A stretch of 64,000 nucleotides of DNA from Chryseosolibacter sp035628595. Its GTDB lineage: Bacteria; Bacteroidota; Bacteroidia; Cytophagales; Cyclobacteriaceae. The DNA is taken from NCBI GenBank assembly GCA_035628595.1, contig DASPJN010000031.1:1-64000 (forward strand), read 5' to 3'. The notes under the pieces were generated by a model. It saw nothing but the letters and a program-made list of their open reading frames with translations. It made no database searches and had not been told where the DNA came from. The position numbers were made by a program, and so were the translations under genes. This document shows, one piece after another, positions 25,079 through 34,739 of the stretch. The number at the start of each line of letters is the position of its first letter. The first letter of the stretch is position 1.

Positions 25079-26809
25079 ATGTCTGCACTTCTCGAACAGG
25101 TTCAAACGAAAGCCCAAACATGGCTGAGTAGCGATGTCATTGATCAAACCACAAAAGATCTGGTCAAATCATTAATGTCGAAACAGGATTCCAAAGATCT
25201 GATCGACAGCTTTTACAAAGATCTTGAATTCGGTACTGGAGGATTGCGCGGCATCATGGGTGCAGGATCAAACTGCATGAACCAGTACACGGTGGGAGTC
25301 GCAACGCAAGGACTGGCGAACTACCTGAACACAACTTTTACGGGGCAACAAATCAAAGTTGCCGTCGCGCACGACAGTCGTAATAACAGCAGATTTTTTG
25401 CCGAAATCACCGCTAACGTTTTTTCCGCCAACGGAATTGAAGTGCATTTGTTTCCGGAGCTGAGGCCGACACCTCTTCTCTCTTTTGCCATTCGCTACTT
25501 GAAGTGTCAATCAGGCGTTGTTATCACCGCCTCTCACAATCCGAAAGAATACAACGGTTATAAGGCCTATTGGAATGATGGCGCACAGGTTGTTCCGCCG
25601 CACGATAAAAACATTATTGATGAAGTAAATAAAATTCAGTCGTTCAATCAGGTTAAGTTCGATGCAAAGAAATCGCTAATACACTCAATCGGCGCTGACA
25701 TTGAAAAAGCTTATTACGAAGAGGTAAAGAAACTCATCCCGAACAAGGACATTATTGCCAAACATAAAGATATACCGCTTGTATACTCAAGTCTTCACGG
25801 TGCGGGCATCACAATGGTTCCTGAGTGTCTGAAGCAGATAGGATTTACAAACATACACGTAGTTGACGAACAGAAGACGCCGGATGGGAATTTCCCGACG
25901 GTCAAGTCGCCGAATCCCGAGGAGCAATCAGCAATGGAGATGGTGATTCAAAAAGGAAAAAAGGTTGGCGCCACGATGGTCATGGCAACCGATCCTGATA
26001 CTGACCGTGTGGGCATCGGCGTACGCAAATCTGACGGCGAGTTTATTTTGCTGAATGGAAATCAGGCTTTTAGCTTGATGATGTATTTCATCATGAGAAA
26101 TTTGAAGGCCAAAGACAACGCCTATATCGCGAAAACAATCGTAACGACTGAACTCGTTGATGATATGGCAAAACAGCTGGGTGTTGAGTGCTATAACACG
26201 TTAACAGGTTTCAAATACATCGCGGAACTGATGGGTAAGTTTGACGGCAAGAAAAAGTTTATCGCTGCGGGTGAAGAAAGTTATGGTTATATGGTTGGCG
26301 ATTTCGTCCGGGACAAAGATGCGGTTTCTGCCTGTGCATTTTTTGCCGCGATGGCAGCGAATGCCACCGACGAAAAGAAATCGTTATATGACTGGTTGAT
26401 CGATATGTATGTAGAATTCGGATTCTATAAAGAAAGCCTTCTTAACATCACGAAGAAAGGTCAGCAGGGTGAACAGGAGATCAAGGCGATGATGGAGAAG
26501 TTCAGATCAAATCCTCCGAAAGAAATTACCGGAAGTCGTGTCGCGCGTTTACTGGACTACAAGACACTGCGTCAAAACGATCTTCTGTCCGGAAGAGAAT
26601 CTGCGCTCGATTTTCCGCAGTCTGATGTTTTACAATTCTATCTTGAGGATGGTACAAAAGTTTCTGTTCGTCCTTCAGGGACGGAGCCGAAAATTAAGTT
26701 TTATATCAGCGTAAATACAAAGCTCAATTCAAGAAATGACTTTGAATCAGCGAACAAGCAACTGGAAGAAAAAATAAAATCCATCGAGACATATTTGTTA
26801 TCCGTTTAA
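25079..26809 (+). CDS. Phosphoglucomutase/phosphomannomutase family enzyme
   Basis: A 576-residue alpha-D-phosphohexomutase interconverting hexose 1- and 6-phosphates. The four family loops are present: catalytic serine in VVITASHNPKEYNGYK, metal-binding MATDPDTDRVGIGVR, sugar-binding GEESYGYMVGDFVRDKDA, and phosphate-binding VRPSGTEPKIKFYI. The opening GTGGLRGIMGAG is that of the long (PgcA-like) phosphoglucomutases. The length agrees. Glucose versus mannose preference cannot be read from sequence alone. A perfect terminator follows. Confidence 0.95.
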   Translation: MSALLEQVQTKAQTWLSSDVIDQTTKDLVKSLMSKQDSKDLIDSFYKDLEFGTGGLRGIMGAGSNCMNQYTVGVATQGLANYLNTTFTGQQIKVAVAHDSRNNSRFFAEITANVFSANGIEVHLFPELRPTPLLSFAIRYLKCQSGVVITASHNPKEYNGYKAYWNDGAQVVPPHDKNIIDEVNKIQSFNQVKFDAKKSLIHSIGADIEKAYYEEVKKLIPNKDIIAKHKDIPLVYSSLHGAGITMVPECLKQIGFTNIHVVDEQKTPDGNFPTVKSPNPEEQSAMEMVIQKGKKVGATMVMATDPDTDRVGIGVRKSDGEFILLNGNQAFSLMMYFIMRNLKAKDNAYIAKTIVTTELVDDMAKQLGVECYNTLTGFKYIAELMGKFDGKKKFIAAGEESYGYMVGDFVRDKDAVSACAFFAAMAANATDEKKSLYDWLIDMYVEFGFYKESLLNITKKGQQGEQEIKAMMEKFRSNPPKEITGSRVARLLDYKTLRQNDLLSGRESALDFPQSDVLQFYLEDGTKVSVRPSGTEPKIKFYISVNTKLNSRNDFESANKQLEEKIKSIETYLLSV

Positions 26810-26831
26810 AAATTTTTCTGAAAGAATGATT

Positions 26832-26858
26832 GAAAAGCTCCGAACACCGGAGCTTTTC
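26832..26858 (+). terminator. Perfect hairpin terminator after the phosphohexomutase gene
   Basis: GAAAAGCTCCG (26832-26842) and CGGAGCTTTTC (26848-26858) form an uninterrupted 11-bp stem with a 5-nt loop; the closing T-run is within the stem arm. Confidence 0.9.
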
Positions 26859-26900
26859 TGTTACTGCGCTGTGCTCGAATCCGTTTTTGTTTGAAAATGC

Positions 26901-26908
26901 TACCTTTG
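26901..26908 (+). promoter_or_regulatory. -7 element deciding the AGCS transporter start
   Basis: TACCTTTG fits TAnnTTTG exactly. Transcription would begin near 26914, downstream of the upstream in-frame codons (from 26891), so translation must begin at the ATG at 26927. Confidence 0.6.
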
Positions 26909-26926
26909 CCGATTAACCGCGACCAA

Positions 26927-28315
26927 ATGAGCGAATTTATCAGTCAACTTGCCACCAATATCTGGACACCAGTTCTTTTTCTCCTCATTCTTGGCGGCGT
27001 ATTCTTTCTGATCTATTCGCGTTTCGTTCAATACAAATATTTCAGGCACGCGATTGATGTACTGCGTGGAAAGTATGACGACCCAAACGACCCGGGTCAG
27101 ATCAGCTCTTATGAAGCGTTGTCAACGGCCCTTGCCTCCACCGTTGGCATGGGAAACATTGCGGGAGTTGCTGCTGCGATTTCCATCGGCGGCCCCGGCG
27201 CATTGTTCTGGATGTGGGTTACTGCATTTGTCGGCATGTCGACAAATTTTTTTACGACCACACTTTCTGTCATGTATCGCGGTAAGGATTCTGCAGGACA
27301 AATCCAGGGCGGGCCCATGTACGTTATTCGTGAAGGGCTGCACAAAGCATGGTATCCTTTGGCAATTATTTTCTCGATGTGTGTATTGGTTGGCTGCCTT
27401 CCGATATTCCAGGCGAATCAGCTAACACAAGTCATTGTCGACATAGGGCTAAGTGAAACAGCAAGATCTGCAAGTTTTTCATTTGTAGGTTTCGATATCA
27501 GCATTGCAAAAACAATCATTGGCTTTACGCTGATGATCATCACAGCGATTGTTATCATCGGCGGCATTCAACGCATCGGACGGTGGGCAGGCAAAATGGT
27601 GCCACTAATGATCGTCCTCTATTTCGGCCTGGTACTAATAATCATATTCCTTAACATCGACAAGGTACCGCATTACGTCGCGCTGATTTTTACTGACGCA
27701 TTCGCAGCTGACAACTATAATGGTAGCCCTGCGCTTGGCGGTATGGTCGGTGGGCTCATTCTCACCGGCGTTAGACGAGCATCGTTTTCAAATGAAGCAG
27801 GCATTGGTACAGCGCCCATGGCGATGGGAGCATCTAAAACTAAAGAACCAATTCGTGAGGGATTAGTTTCCATGTTAAGTCCGGCAATCGATACGTTACT
27901 TGTTTGCACACTGACCGCGATCTCAATCCTCGTGACTGATGTCTGGCAGAACAAAGAGCTAAGCGGTGTTTCACTCACGACATCCGCGTTCGAATCAGCG
28001 CTCGGCGAACCCGGTAAATATCTATTGCTTTTATGCGCTGCATTCTTCGCGATCACTTCCCTTTTTTCCTATAGTTACTATGGTAATAAGGCTATCTCGT
28101 TTATCGCTGGCGTGCGCGCCGGAAAATATTACGATTACTTTTATCTGGGAACAATTGTCGTTGGCGCTGTCGCGTCAATGGCGGATGTCATGAACATCAT
28201 TGACGTGGCTTATGCGATCATGGCCTTTCCGACGATGATATCAGGCTTTATTCTCGCGCCGAAAGTGATGAAGGAAGCAAAACGGTATTTTGCTTCGCTT
28301 GATAAGGAAAGTTAA
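26927..28315 (+). CDS. Alanine/glycine:cation symporter (AGCS family)
   Basis: A 462-residue integral membrane protein with about 11 hydrophobic segments. Family signatures are SSYEALSTALASTVGMGNIAG near residues 60-80, GPGALFWMWVTAFVGMSTNF, GPMYVIREGL, and GVRRASFSNEAGIGTAPMA near residue 285. AGCS proteins import alanine or glycine with Na+ or H+. The start at 26927 is chosen because the -7 element TACCTTTG overlaps the upstream alternative. The last 4 bp overlap the convergent TPR gene. Confidence 0.93.
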   Translation: MSEFISQLATNIWTPVLFLLILGGVFFLIYSRFVQYKYFRHAIDVLRGKYDDPNDPGQISSYEALSTALASTVGMGNIAGVAAAISIGGPGALFWMWVTAFVGMSTNFFTTTLSVMYRGKDSAGQIQGGPMYVIREGLHKAWYPLAIIFSMCVLVGCLPIFQANQLTQVIVDIGLSETARSASFSFVGFDISIAKTIIGFTLMIITAIVIIGGIQRIGRWAGKMVPLMIVLYFGLVLIIIFLNIDKVPHYVALIFTDAFAADNYNGSPALGGMVGGLILTGVRRASFSNEAGIGTAPMAMGASKTKEPIREGLVSMLSPAIDTLLVCTLTAISILVTDVWQNKELSGVSLTTSAFESALGEPGKYLLLLCAAFFAITSLFSYSYYGNKAISFIAGVRAGKYYDYFYLGTIVVGAVASMADVMNIIDVAYAIMAFPTMISGFILAPKVMKEAKRYFASLDKES

Positions 28316-30246
28316 TTAACGCCGGCAATTTTCGCTTTATGATAGGGGGAGTTTGGCTGGTAACGCTGTATTATCGCCAGCATTGTAGTATCGTTCCCAA
28401 ATTGTCGATATGGCTCGTCTGCCAACCATTCTTCATAAATGGTGAAACCGTTTTCCATAGCCATTTCAAAGGCATAGTAAGCCGAGTCTTTCTTGTTAAT
28501 TAAATAGTAAAGCTCTCCCAACGTAGAAAATGCCATTTCATGGTTGCCATCAAGAGTCACTGCTTTTCGTGCGTAATTTAAACCGTTCTCATAATCGCCT
28601 TTCAATTCATAATTGTAAGCGAGGCTGTTGAGGCAGGTTGCATCGTCAGGATACCTCGATAAATTATCCTTCCAGTAAAAAATTGCTTGATCATAATCTT
28701 CAATTTCCTCATAAAAATCCGCTATACTCCTATTCGCTACAAAAGGCTTGACTTGTACTTCGCGTTCGTAATATTTCAAAATCGCTTTTTTCGCGAGGGC
28801 AAGATTTCCTTTTTTCAAATAAATTGCAGAAAGATGATAGAATGGAAGGGATTTTGTAGAGTCAAGTGTAACAGCAGCTTGAAGATGAAGAATTGCACTA
28901 TCAGGCTCGTTTAGTTTCATTAGATTATAACCATACTGAATTTCATTCGTAGGGTTGCGATTCGATGCCAAATATGAATTTCGGTAGAATAATCGTGAAA
29001 AACGGAGGTTTCCCGTTTGTTCATAAAGCTTCCCCATAAGTTGGTATGAATGATAATCCTCTTTGCGCTGTACAATAAACTTGGCCCAAAGTTCTGCGTT
29101 CTTATAATCTTGCTGGTCAAGAAAAGCATAAAATATCCGTTCTGCCTTTCGCAAGTCTGTTGCGAAATCAGCAGCACGCGTCGCATAATATTGAGCTTTA
29201 ATATTGTCCGACATTTCATAATAAGAATACCGCGCTAGCCACTCCAGCGCCTCAAAATTTGTGCTATCCATGGACAGAGCCCTTAATGCGAAATAGTGGG
29301 CAGAGTCGGACTTCGCTGACCAATATCCGTCTGCCATGGCAAGATGGTCATCGATCGTTTGGTCCGTATACCAAAAGAAATTCCTGTAAGCAGCCAATGC
29401 CTCTGCTTCATGCTCATTCCAAATATGAAGGTCTCCTTTCCTGAGATGCAGAAGATGAAAAGTTGGAAATAACCTTAATCCTTCATTAATAGTGGCAAAT
29501 GCATCCGTAATATTGTTCTGCCGCTGCTGAATAAGTCCTTTCAGTGCATATCCCCAAGGCTTTTCATCATTGTCTTTTGCGATGACTTGGTTACACAATT
29601 TCAGAGCTTCAATATATTCACCTCTGTCGGAATAGCGAATGGCCGCAATATACGGGTCCGTAATTTCCAGGATTTGAAACGATGCGAAATTTGCGAGTTC
29701 TTTAATTCCTTCAGCGAACCGCTCGTCCGAAAAAGGCACGGTAAACACCCGAGTCGGGTGATCCGAGATCCTCAGAAATAATTTCAACTTTGAATATTCA
29801 CGAACGATTTCTCCGCTGATTGTCTTGCTCTTTAGCCCGAACGCTGATTCAACGTAATCGGTAATTGTATTTAGAGAAAGGCCGAACCCCATCATATCCA
29901 CCTGGAAATCGCTTTCGAGATCATCTGAATTAAACGATTTCAATTTTTTGGACGTATTCGCGGAATCATAATGCAGTTTTATTTCATCGATAATTCGATG
30001 ACAAATGACTTTGCCATTATAGCCATTTATGTCAAGTATCGTTGGGACTTCAAAAGGCTTCAACGTGTAGTCACTTCGGTCGACCGTCTTTTTAATGATG
30101 ATGAATAATAGTGCGATAATTCCGAAGAAAAGAAAAGACCGGATTGCGAAAAGAAACCATTCAGAAGTTCTTTCGAATCGATTTTTAATGCCGCCGTGTC
30201 TTTCAAAAGTTGACGCGCGGTTTGAGCGAGTTGGCGTTCTATTCAT
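28312..30246 (-). CDS. Membrane-anchored TPR protein
   Basis: 644 residues from the ATG at 30246 (another in-frame ATG is 14 codons upstream). A basic cytoplasmic N-terminus leads to one membrane span (FLFAIRSFLFFGIIALLFII, about residues 31-52). A soluble domain of about 130 residues beginning FEVPTILDINGYNG follows. From about residue 195 to the end come some 12 tetratricopeptide-like repeats, for example AWGYALKGLIQQRQ-type helices and CLNSLAYNYELKGDYENGLN. The domain after the membrane span resembles the segment found ahead of TPRs in some proteobacterial proteins; this is from memory and unverified. It is probably a scaffold facing the periplasm. It follows the DoxX gene by 50 bp from this start. 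Confidence 0.8.
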   Translation of the reverse strand: MNRTPTRSNRASTFERHGGIKNRFERTSEWFLFAIRSFLFFGIIALLFIIIKKTVDRSDYTLKPFEVPTILDINGYNGKVICHRIIDEIKLHYDSANTSKKLKSFNSDDLESDFQVDMMGFGLSLNTITDYVESAFGLKSKTISGEIVREYSKLKLFLRISDHPTRVFTVPFSDERFAEGIKELANFASFQILEITDPYIAAIRYSDRGEYIEALKLCNQVIAKDNDEKPWGYALKGLIQQRQNNITDAFATINEGLRLFPTFHLLHLRKGDLHIWNEHEAEALAAYRNFFWYTDQTIDDHLAMADGYWSAKSDSAHYFALRALSMDSTNFEALEWLARYSYYEMSDNIKAQYYATRAADFATDLRKAERIFYAFLDQQDYKNAELWAKFIVQRKEDYHSYQLMGKLYEQTGNLRFSRLFYRNSYLASNRNPTNEIQYGYNLMKLNEPDSAILHLQAAVTLDSTKSLPFYHLSAIYLKKGNLALAKKAILKYYEREVQVKPFVANRSIADFYEEIEDYDQAIFYWKDNLSRYPDDATCLNSLAYNYELKGDYENGLNYARKAVTLDGNHEMAFSTLGELYYLINKKDSAYYAFEMAMENGFTIYEEWLADEPYRQFGNDTTMLAIIQRYQPNSPYHKAKIAGVN

Positions 30247-30296
30247 TAGGGTCGTTATTTTGCAGAAATTACGAATAATCGTGATCAAATAAAATC

Positions 30297-30686
30297 CTAA
30301 CGCCTCACGGATATCTGACCAGGGCCAATCAAAACAACAACGACAGCAGTCACAAGGAAAAAGACATTTAGCTCAATCATCCATCCGCCAAAATCATTTC
30401 GCTGAAAAACAATATCGCGGTGAGCAAGAAGTACAGAAAGGAGCATGTTGAACGCCACAACAAGCGCTGCCAGTCTTGCTTTATAGCCAGCAATCATGAA
30501 TACAGGTGCTATTACTTCGCCAACAATGTTGCCATAGGCGAGCACCTCAGGTAGCCCTGACTGAGAAAGAAATCGTCTGATGTGATCAAGTCCGTTGAAT
30601 AATGTATGAGAGCCGTGCATCAGCAGAAGGCCGCCGCATGTGATACGAAGGAGTAGCCTTCCTATATCTTCATTACCGGCGCTCAT
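30297..30686 (-). CDS. DoxX family membrane protein
   Basis: A 129-residue protein with four hydrophobic helices. DoxX landmarks are GRLLLRITCGGLLLMHG near the N-terminus and PEVLAYGNIVGEVIAPVFMIAGY in the middle, and the length is usual. Characterised DoxX-type proteins serve as quinone-reactive or redox-associated membrane subunits, but most members are uncharacterised. The start overlaps the end of the upstream 502-residue gene by 14 bp, so they are probably co-transcribed. Confidence 0.88.
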   Translation of the reverse strand: MSAGNEDIGRLLLRITCGGLLLMHGSHTLFNGLDHIRRFLSQSGLPEVLAYGNIVGEVIAPVFMIAGYKARLAALVVAFNMLLSVLLAHRDIVFQRNDFGGWMIELNVFFLVTAVVVVLIGPGQISVRR

Positions 30687-32181
30687 CGATGCTGTCAGCC
30701 ATTGAGGTCACAGTAGCATTCGTCTGATCTTCGGAAGAAGGGTAGTCGAACAGGCCGTGTTTCTTGATTGCTTCCTCCACTTTATGTGGCACAAACTTCT
30801 CCCAACCACTCTCGCCTTTCTTGATCATCGCCAAAACATTATCCGAAATGATGTTGAGATTTTTTGCGTTCGCGTCACGGATATCTTCCAGTTTGTTATT
30901 CTCCAAAAGGTAAGTGAATAAACTTTTCAAATTAGCAGGAAGCTCTTTGTCAAAATCCTTCAATGTGAACAAGGTTCCATCAGCACGCAGCGCGGGGTAG
31001 ATATAAAGTTTTACGTTGTGACCAAATAGTGAGGCAAAACATTCCAGGATTCCGCCCCTGATCTTTTCGTATGTTTTTTCTTCAAAAACCTTCTGCAGCG
31101 CGTAAATACCCATGATGATGCCGATCTTTTTTCCCTTCGTAATACGTGTCAGATAATCAACCAAACGGTAATACTCAAAATAGTTTGAGATCAGAACGGA
31201 TTGTCCCAACGAGCAGATGATATCCGCGCGATGCAGAAAATCACGTTCATCAATCTTTCCATCAGGACTGAGGTCGTTGAGGGTGAGTTCTGTCATGAGT
31301 ACGATCTTCGAACGCTCAACATCCTGCTCTTTCCTGAACTGACGGCGAGAAGTCAAAAGCATATCAACGTTCACGTGTGTCGGGGGACGAAATCGCCCAC
31401 GTAGCACGAGTACATTCTTCTTATACAACTCGTCAGAGGGTTGCATTACATTTCCGTCCGGACCGAACATGGCTGCTTTTGTGAGGCCGTTCTTCACCAT
31501 CTTCAGCGCCATCAAACGATTGTCAACATGCCTGAAGTCAGGGCCAATCAGTCTGAACATATCAACTTCAACACGTCGGGTCGTAAGTCCATCGATCAAT
31601 GACATGAGAATTTCCTCCGGATCGTTCATAAACATACATCCGTAAAGCATATTTACACCCACAATTCCAAGCGAAAGCTGCTGCTGAAGCGGATCCGTGT
31701 CGTGCATCTTTACATGTATCACACATTCATTAGGCTCGCTCTGCGGACTGAGTTGAAACCTGAGGCCCATCCAGCCATGTCCCTGGTTTGTGCGCTCGTA
31801 ATTAAGAATCTCTACCGTATCCGCGAAAGCAAAGAAACGGGTTGAGTCAATACGATGCGGAAGGCGTTCGGGAAGAAGCACGTATTCGTGATCCAGCATT
31901 TGCAGGAGACGATCTTCACAAACATATCGGTCGCACACTCCATAAATCGCATCACTGAATTTCATGTCATAAGCGGAAATCGTCTTGGCGATCGTGCCTG
32001 AGGCACCACCGACTTTAAAGAAGTTTGCAGCCACCTCCTGCCCTGCTCCGATCTCAGCGAAAGAACCGTAAATGGCTTTGCTGAGATTTATCCGAAGTGC
32101 TTTTTCCTGAGTAGTGAGTTTCCTGAAATCTTCCATAAATGGGTCTCCTGTAGGTAGCGTCAATTTAGATAAAACTGACAA
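30673..32181 (-). CDS. Conserved ~500-residue protein of unknown function
   Basis: A 502-residue soluble protein. It has distinctive blocks: SKAIYGSFAEIGAGQEVAAN, VGGASGTIAKTISAYDM, FSDAIYGVCDRYVCEDRLLQ, GHGWMGLRFQL and GIIMGIYALQKVFEEKTYE. I recognise it as a strongly conserved family in Bacteroidota whose database names (I recall nicotinate-nucleotide adenylyltransferase) are not supported by any HxGH motif here. No signal peptide, membrane segment or obvious cofactor motif is visible. An alternative start at 32136 (MEDFRKL) is possible. The DoxX gene overlaps its 3' end, so a membrane redox link is conceivable but unproven. Confidence 0.75.
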   Translation of the reverse strand: MSVLSKLTLPTGDPFMEDFRKLTTQEKALRINLSKAIYGSFAEIGAGQEVAANFFKVGGASGTIAKTISAYDMKFSDAIYGVCDRYVCEDRLLQMLDHEYVLLPERLPHRIDSTRFFAFADTVEILNYERTNQGHGWMGLRFQLSPQSEPNECVIHVKMHDTDPLQQQLSLGIVGVNMLYGCMFMNDPEEILMSLIDGLTTRRVEVDMFRLIGPDFRHVDNRLMALKMVKNGLTKAAMFGPDGNVMQPSDELYKKNVLVLRGRFRPPTHVNVDMLLTSRRQFRKEQDVERSKIVLMTELTLNDLSPDGKIDERDFLHRADIICSLGQSVLISNYFEYYRLVDYLTRITKGKKIGIIMGIYALQKVFEEKTYEKIRGGILECFASLFGHNVKLYIYPALRADGTLFTLKDFDKELPANLKSLFTYLLENNKLEDIRDANAKNLNIISDNVLAMIKKGESGWEKFVPHKVEEAIKKHGLFDYPSSEDQTNATVTSMADSIDERR

Positions 32182-32245
32182 CTTGAATCTTAATGTGTAA
32201 TATTTTTTGAATGTGTTCTATCAACACACTCTGATTAACGGATTT

Positions 32246-32274
32246 TTGATATTTATAGTTTATCAAATACTTTG
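32246..32274 (+). promoter_or_regulatory. Promoter with internal inverted repeat, NSS transporter
   Basis: TTG (32246-32248), a 19-bp spacer and TACTTTG (32268-32274, one base shorter than consensus) form a promoter 20 bp before the ATG. TTTGATA (32245-32251) and TATCAAA (32261-32267) are a perfect inverted repeat filling the spacer, as an operator would. Confidence 0.5.
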
Positions 32275-32294
32275 CCGTTCTTTATTGACCAGTA

Positions 32295-33662
32295 ATGAGC
32301 AATCGCGGTAATTTCTCCGGACAAATTGGATTCATTTTAGCCGCTACCGGTTCCGCTGTTGGCTTAAGCAACATTTGGCGTTTCCCCTATCTCACGGGAC
32401 AAAACGGTGGAGCGGTGTTTCTCATCATTTATGTCCTCTGTATTTTTCTTTTCTGCTTCCCTGTATTGGTTGGTGAAATTGCAATCGGGCGAGCCGGAGG
32501 AAAAGACGCGTACGGCTCATACAAAAAACTTGGCAATAAAAAATGGGGATGGCTTGGATTGGGGGGCATCATTTCCGGAATCTTCATTCTATCCTATTAC
32601 AACCTGGTTGCCGGCTGGGCATTCGGTTATTTTTTTGAAATCGTATTCTTTAGTGCGTTGTCTGAAACGGATCATGCAGGATTCTTCAGTTCCTTCATCA
32701 GCAATATGTCGTCTAGTTTCATTTATGCGTTCGTCTTCCTGTTTCTTACGGCGGCATGTGTGGTACAAGGCATTCAGAAAGGCATCGAGAAACTGAACAA
32801 GATCCTGATGCCTTCCTTGCTCATTGTTCTCCTTGGCCTGATTGCATACGCACTCACCCTTCCGCGGGCAATGGAAGGAATCACATTCTATCTTGTTCCC
32901 GACTTCTCAGCGATTACGAAGCAGACATTATTCGACGCACTCAGGCTTTCATTTTTCACGCTGTCGATTGGCGTAGGCGGATTGATAACGTACGGTTCTT
33001 ACCTTGACAAAGGCCAAAACATTGTTCGCTCATCTGCTATCGTCACCATGTCAGACACAACGGTGGCATTTCTTGCCGGACTGATGATCTTTCCATTGGT
33101 GTTTTCTGCTGGCAAATCGCCCACTGAGGGCCCGGCACTTGTCTTCATTGTGTTACCCGAAATTTTCAAAGGAATGGGACCATTGCTCGGCAGGATAGTT
33201 GGCGGTGCTTTTTTTCTTCTTCTGTGTTTTGCCACACTTTCTTCCTGTGTATCACTGCTTGAGCTTGCTATTGCTTACTTTATCGATGAAAAGAAGCTAC
33301 CGCGGAAAAAGATTGTATGGATTGTTGCCGCGGTGATTTTTATTATTGGGATACCCAGCACGTTAAGCTTTGGAGATTATCCAATATTTAACAAGTTGTC
33401 ATTTTACAAAGACCGGGATTTCTTTACCCTTGTCGCGGATGTTACCGACATCAGCCTCACCGTTGGCGGATGTCTCATGTGTCTCTTTATCAGGAACAGG
33501 TGGAAGATGGTTAACTTAAACCAGGAGCTGACATTCGGAAACCCGGGCTTTCCCGGATCATTTGTTCAGCGGTATATCAACTTTGCTATTGGATATCTGT
33601 GTCCAACTTTGCTGGCGGTACTATCAGCATTGATTATAATTGATAAGATCTTCGGAATTTGA
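32295..33662 (+). CDS. Sodium:neurotransmitter symporter (NSS/SNF) family transporter
   Basis: A 455-residue membrane protein with 11-12 predicted helices. TM1 shows the family motif IGFILAATGSAVGLSNIWRF, followed by PYLTGQNGGAVFLIIYV and the GEIAIGR loop. FSAGKSPTEGPALVFIVLPE in the centre and FFTLSIGVGGLITYGSYL are also typical. By family it is a Na+-coupled amino acid importer of the LeuT type; the substrate cannot be read. It is monocistronic, convergent with the TerB-like gene. Confidence 0.93.
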   Translation: MSNRGNFSGQIGFILAATGSAVGLSNIWRFPYLTGQNGGAVFLIIYVLCIFLFCFPVLVGEIAIGRAGGKDAYGSYKKLGNKKWGWLGLGGIISGIFILSYYNLVAGWAFGYFFEIVFFSALSETDHAGFFSSFISNMSSSFIYAFVFLFLTAACVVQGIQKGIEKLNKILMPSLLIVLLGLIAYALTLPRAMEGITFYLVPDFSAITKQTLFDALRLSFFTLSIGVGGLITYGSYLDKGQNIVRSSAIVTMSDTTVAFLAGLMIFPLVFSAGKSPTEGPALVFIVLPEIFKGMGPLLGRIVGGAFFLLLCFATLSSCVSLLELAIAYFIDEKKLPRKKIVWIVAAVIFIIGIPSTLSFGDYPIFNKLSFYKDRDFFTLVADVTDISLTVGGCLMCLFIRNRWKMVNLNQELTFGNPGFPGSFVQRYINFAIGYLCPTLLAVLSALIIIDKIFGI

Positions 33663-33668
33663 AGGACG

Positions 33669-34106
33669 CTACTTCTTAACTACAAATTTATCCATCGCCA
33701 TCACCTTGATTTCCTCCCAATCTTCAGCGCGGGGTGGTGTACCGTCGTCGAAAGATTCTAATAACCACGGTACGAGTTCCTTTTTCATTCCCAGTTGCTT
33801 TACAGCATCCTCGCAAAACCGAATCTCGTGCTCATCAACGACGCTATCGGCATGAACCATCAGAAGTAAATCATAGAGCAGATTCATCCGGTCGTTGTGA
33901 TTGTCGGGGACGTTCATTTCGTACTTCTCCTTACTTTCCAACAGCTCCTTGATCTGACGATCTTTGAGGCCGTACTTCTTGCCGATTTTATATAGGAGCT
34001 TCTCTTCCTTCGTGTGCATGTGCCCATCGACTTTCGCGAGCGCAAGGAGATTTCTGATGTGATTCTTCTTATAAGAAAGGTACTGGTGTTCAAAAAATCC
34101 TAGCAT
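33669..34106 (-). CDS. TerB-like domain protein
   Basis: A 145-residue, all-helical protein. The TerB/DUF533-type repeat of an acidic turn appears twice: LLALAKVDGHMHTKEEKLLY near residues 20-40 and LLLMVHADSVVDEHEIRFC near 85-105. These acidic loops bind metal in TerB relatives. There is no other ter gene nearby, so tellurite resistance should not be assumed. It is cytosolic. It is separated by 69 bp from the next leftward gene. Confidence 0.7.
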   Translation of the reverse strand: MLGFFEHQYLSYKKNHIRNLLALAKVDGHMHTKEEKLLYKIGKKYGLKDRQIKELLESKEKYEMNVPDNHNDRMNLLYDLLLMVHADSVVDEHEIRFCEDAVKQLGMKKELVPWLLESFDDGTPPRAEDWEEIKVMAMDKFVVKK

Positions 34107-34175
34107 AATAATACAGTTTTGAAGAACTAAACCGAAACAGTACTAAGTTAGCGAAAAGTGCTTCAGATAGCAATT

Positions 34176-34721
34176 TCACCATCCCCACAAAGTAGAATAA
34201 ACAGCCAGTTCAAAAGGCAGCTTGGCAAGTTCGGGTTGTAATGCATTAAAAGCTCGTTCTAAATTCTGCTTTTGGCCTTTCTTGTCAAAATACTCGAACT
34301 TATCCCTGGACGTGATAAACAGACCATCACCAACCCAGAATGACAGGCTTTCGAGCTTTGTATTTTTCTTCACGTCCTGAAGACGGCTTATTTGCGAGAT
34401 GACTTTCCGAATAACGATTGACTTAGCTGAATCAGTTTCGTCTGGTGAAATATTCCAATTGATCTGCAAATGCCGAAGGTTCGGAGCTGTCCACCCGCCT
34501 GAAATCGAATCTATCAGGATAGCCAGATGATCCGTCTCAAGATTTACATCCAAATCAAATCCCTCATCAAAAAGCCCGATACTTTTGTCAGCCGAAAAAA
34601 AAGTATCCGCACGAAAATAAGAAGGCGCCGGAAGCGAGTCGTGCGGTTCAGGAAAGATTTTTTGACCCTGTGCCTGTAACGAGAATACAAGCATCAACAA
34701 AATGACCGCGGTGTTTTTCAT
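34176..34721 (-). CDS. Exported protein of unknown function
   Basis: 181 residues with a clear signal peptide (KNTAVILLMLVFSLQAQGQ). The mature part has no recognised family. It contains LRHLQINWNISPDE and LESLSFWVGDGLFI, suggesting a compact alpha/beta fold, and ends in FELAVYSTLWGW. It lies 18 bp after the propeller gene on the same strand and probably shares its transcript. A periplasmic location is inferred. Confidence 0.65.
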   Translation of the reverse strand: MKNTAVILLMLVFSLQAQGQKIFPEPHDSLPAPSYFRADTFFSADKSIGLFDEGFDLDVNLETDHLAILIDSISGGWTAPNLRHLQINWNISPDETDSAKSIVIRKVISQISRLQDVKKNTKLESLSFWVGDGLFITSRDKFEYFDKKGQKQNLERAFNALQPELAKLPFELAVYSTLWGW

Positions 34722-34739
34722 AACATGTATTTAGCCGAA

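Noticed and set aside
33669..34106. Tellurite resistance locus
   Set aside because: Only a TerB-like fold is present; no other ter genes are nearby, so the resistance name is not supported.
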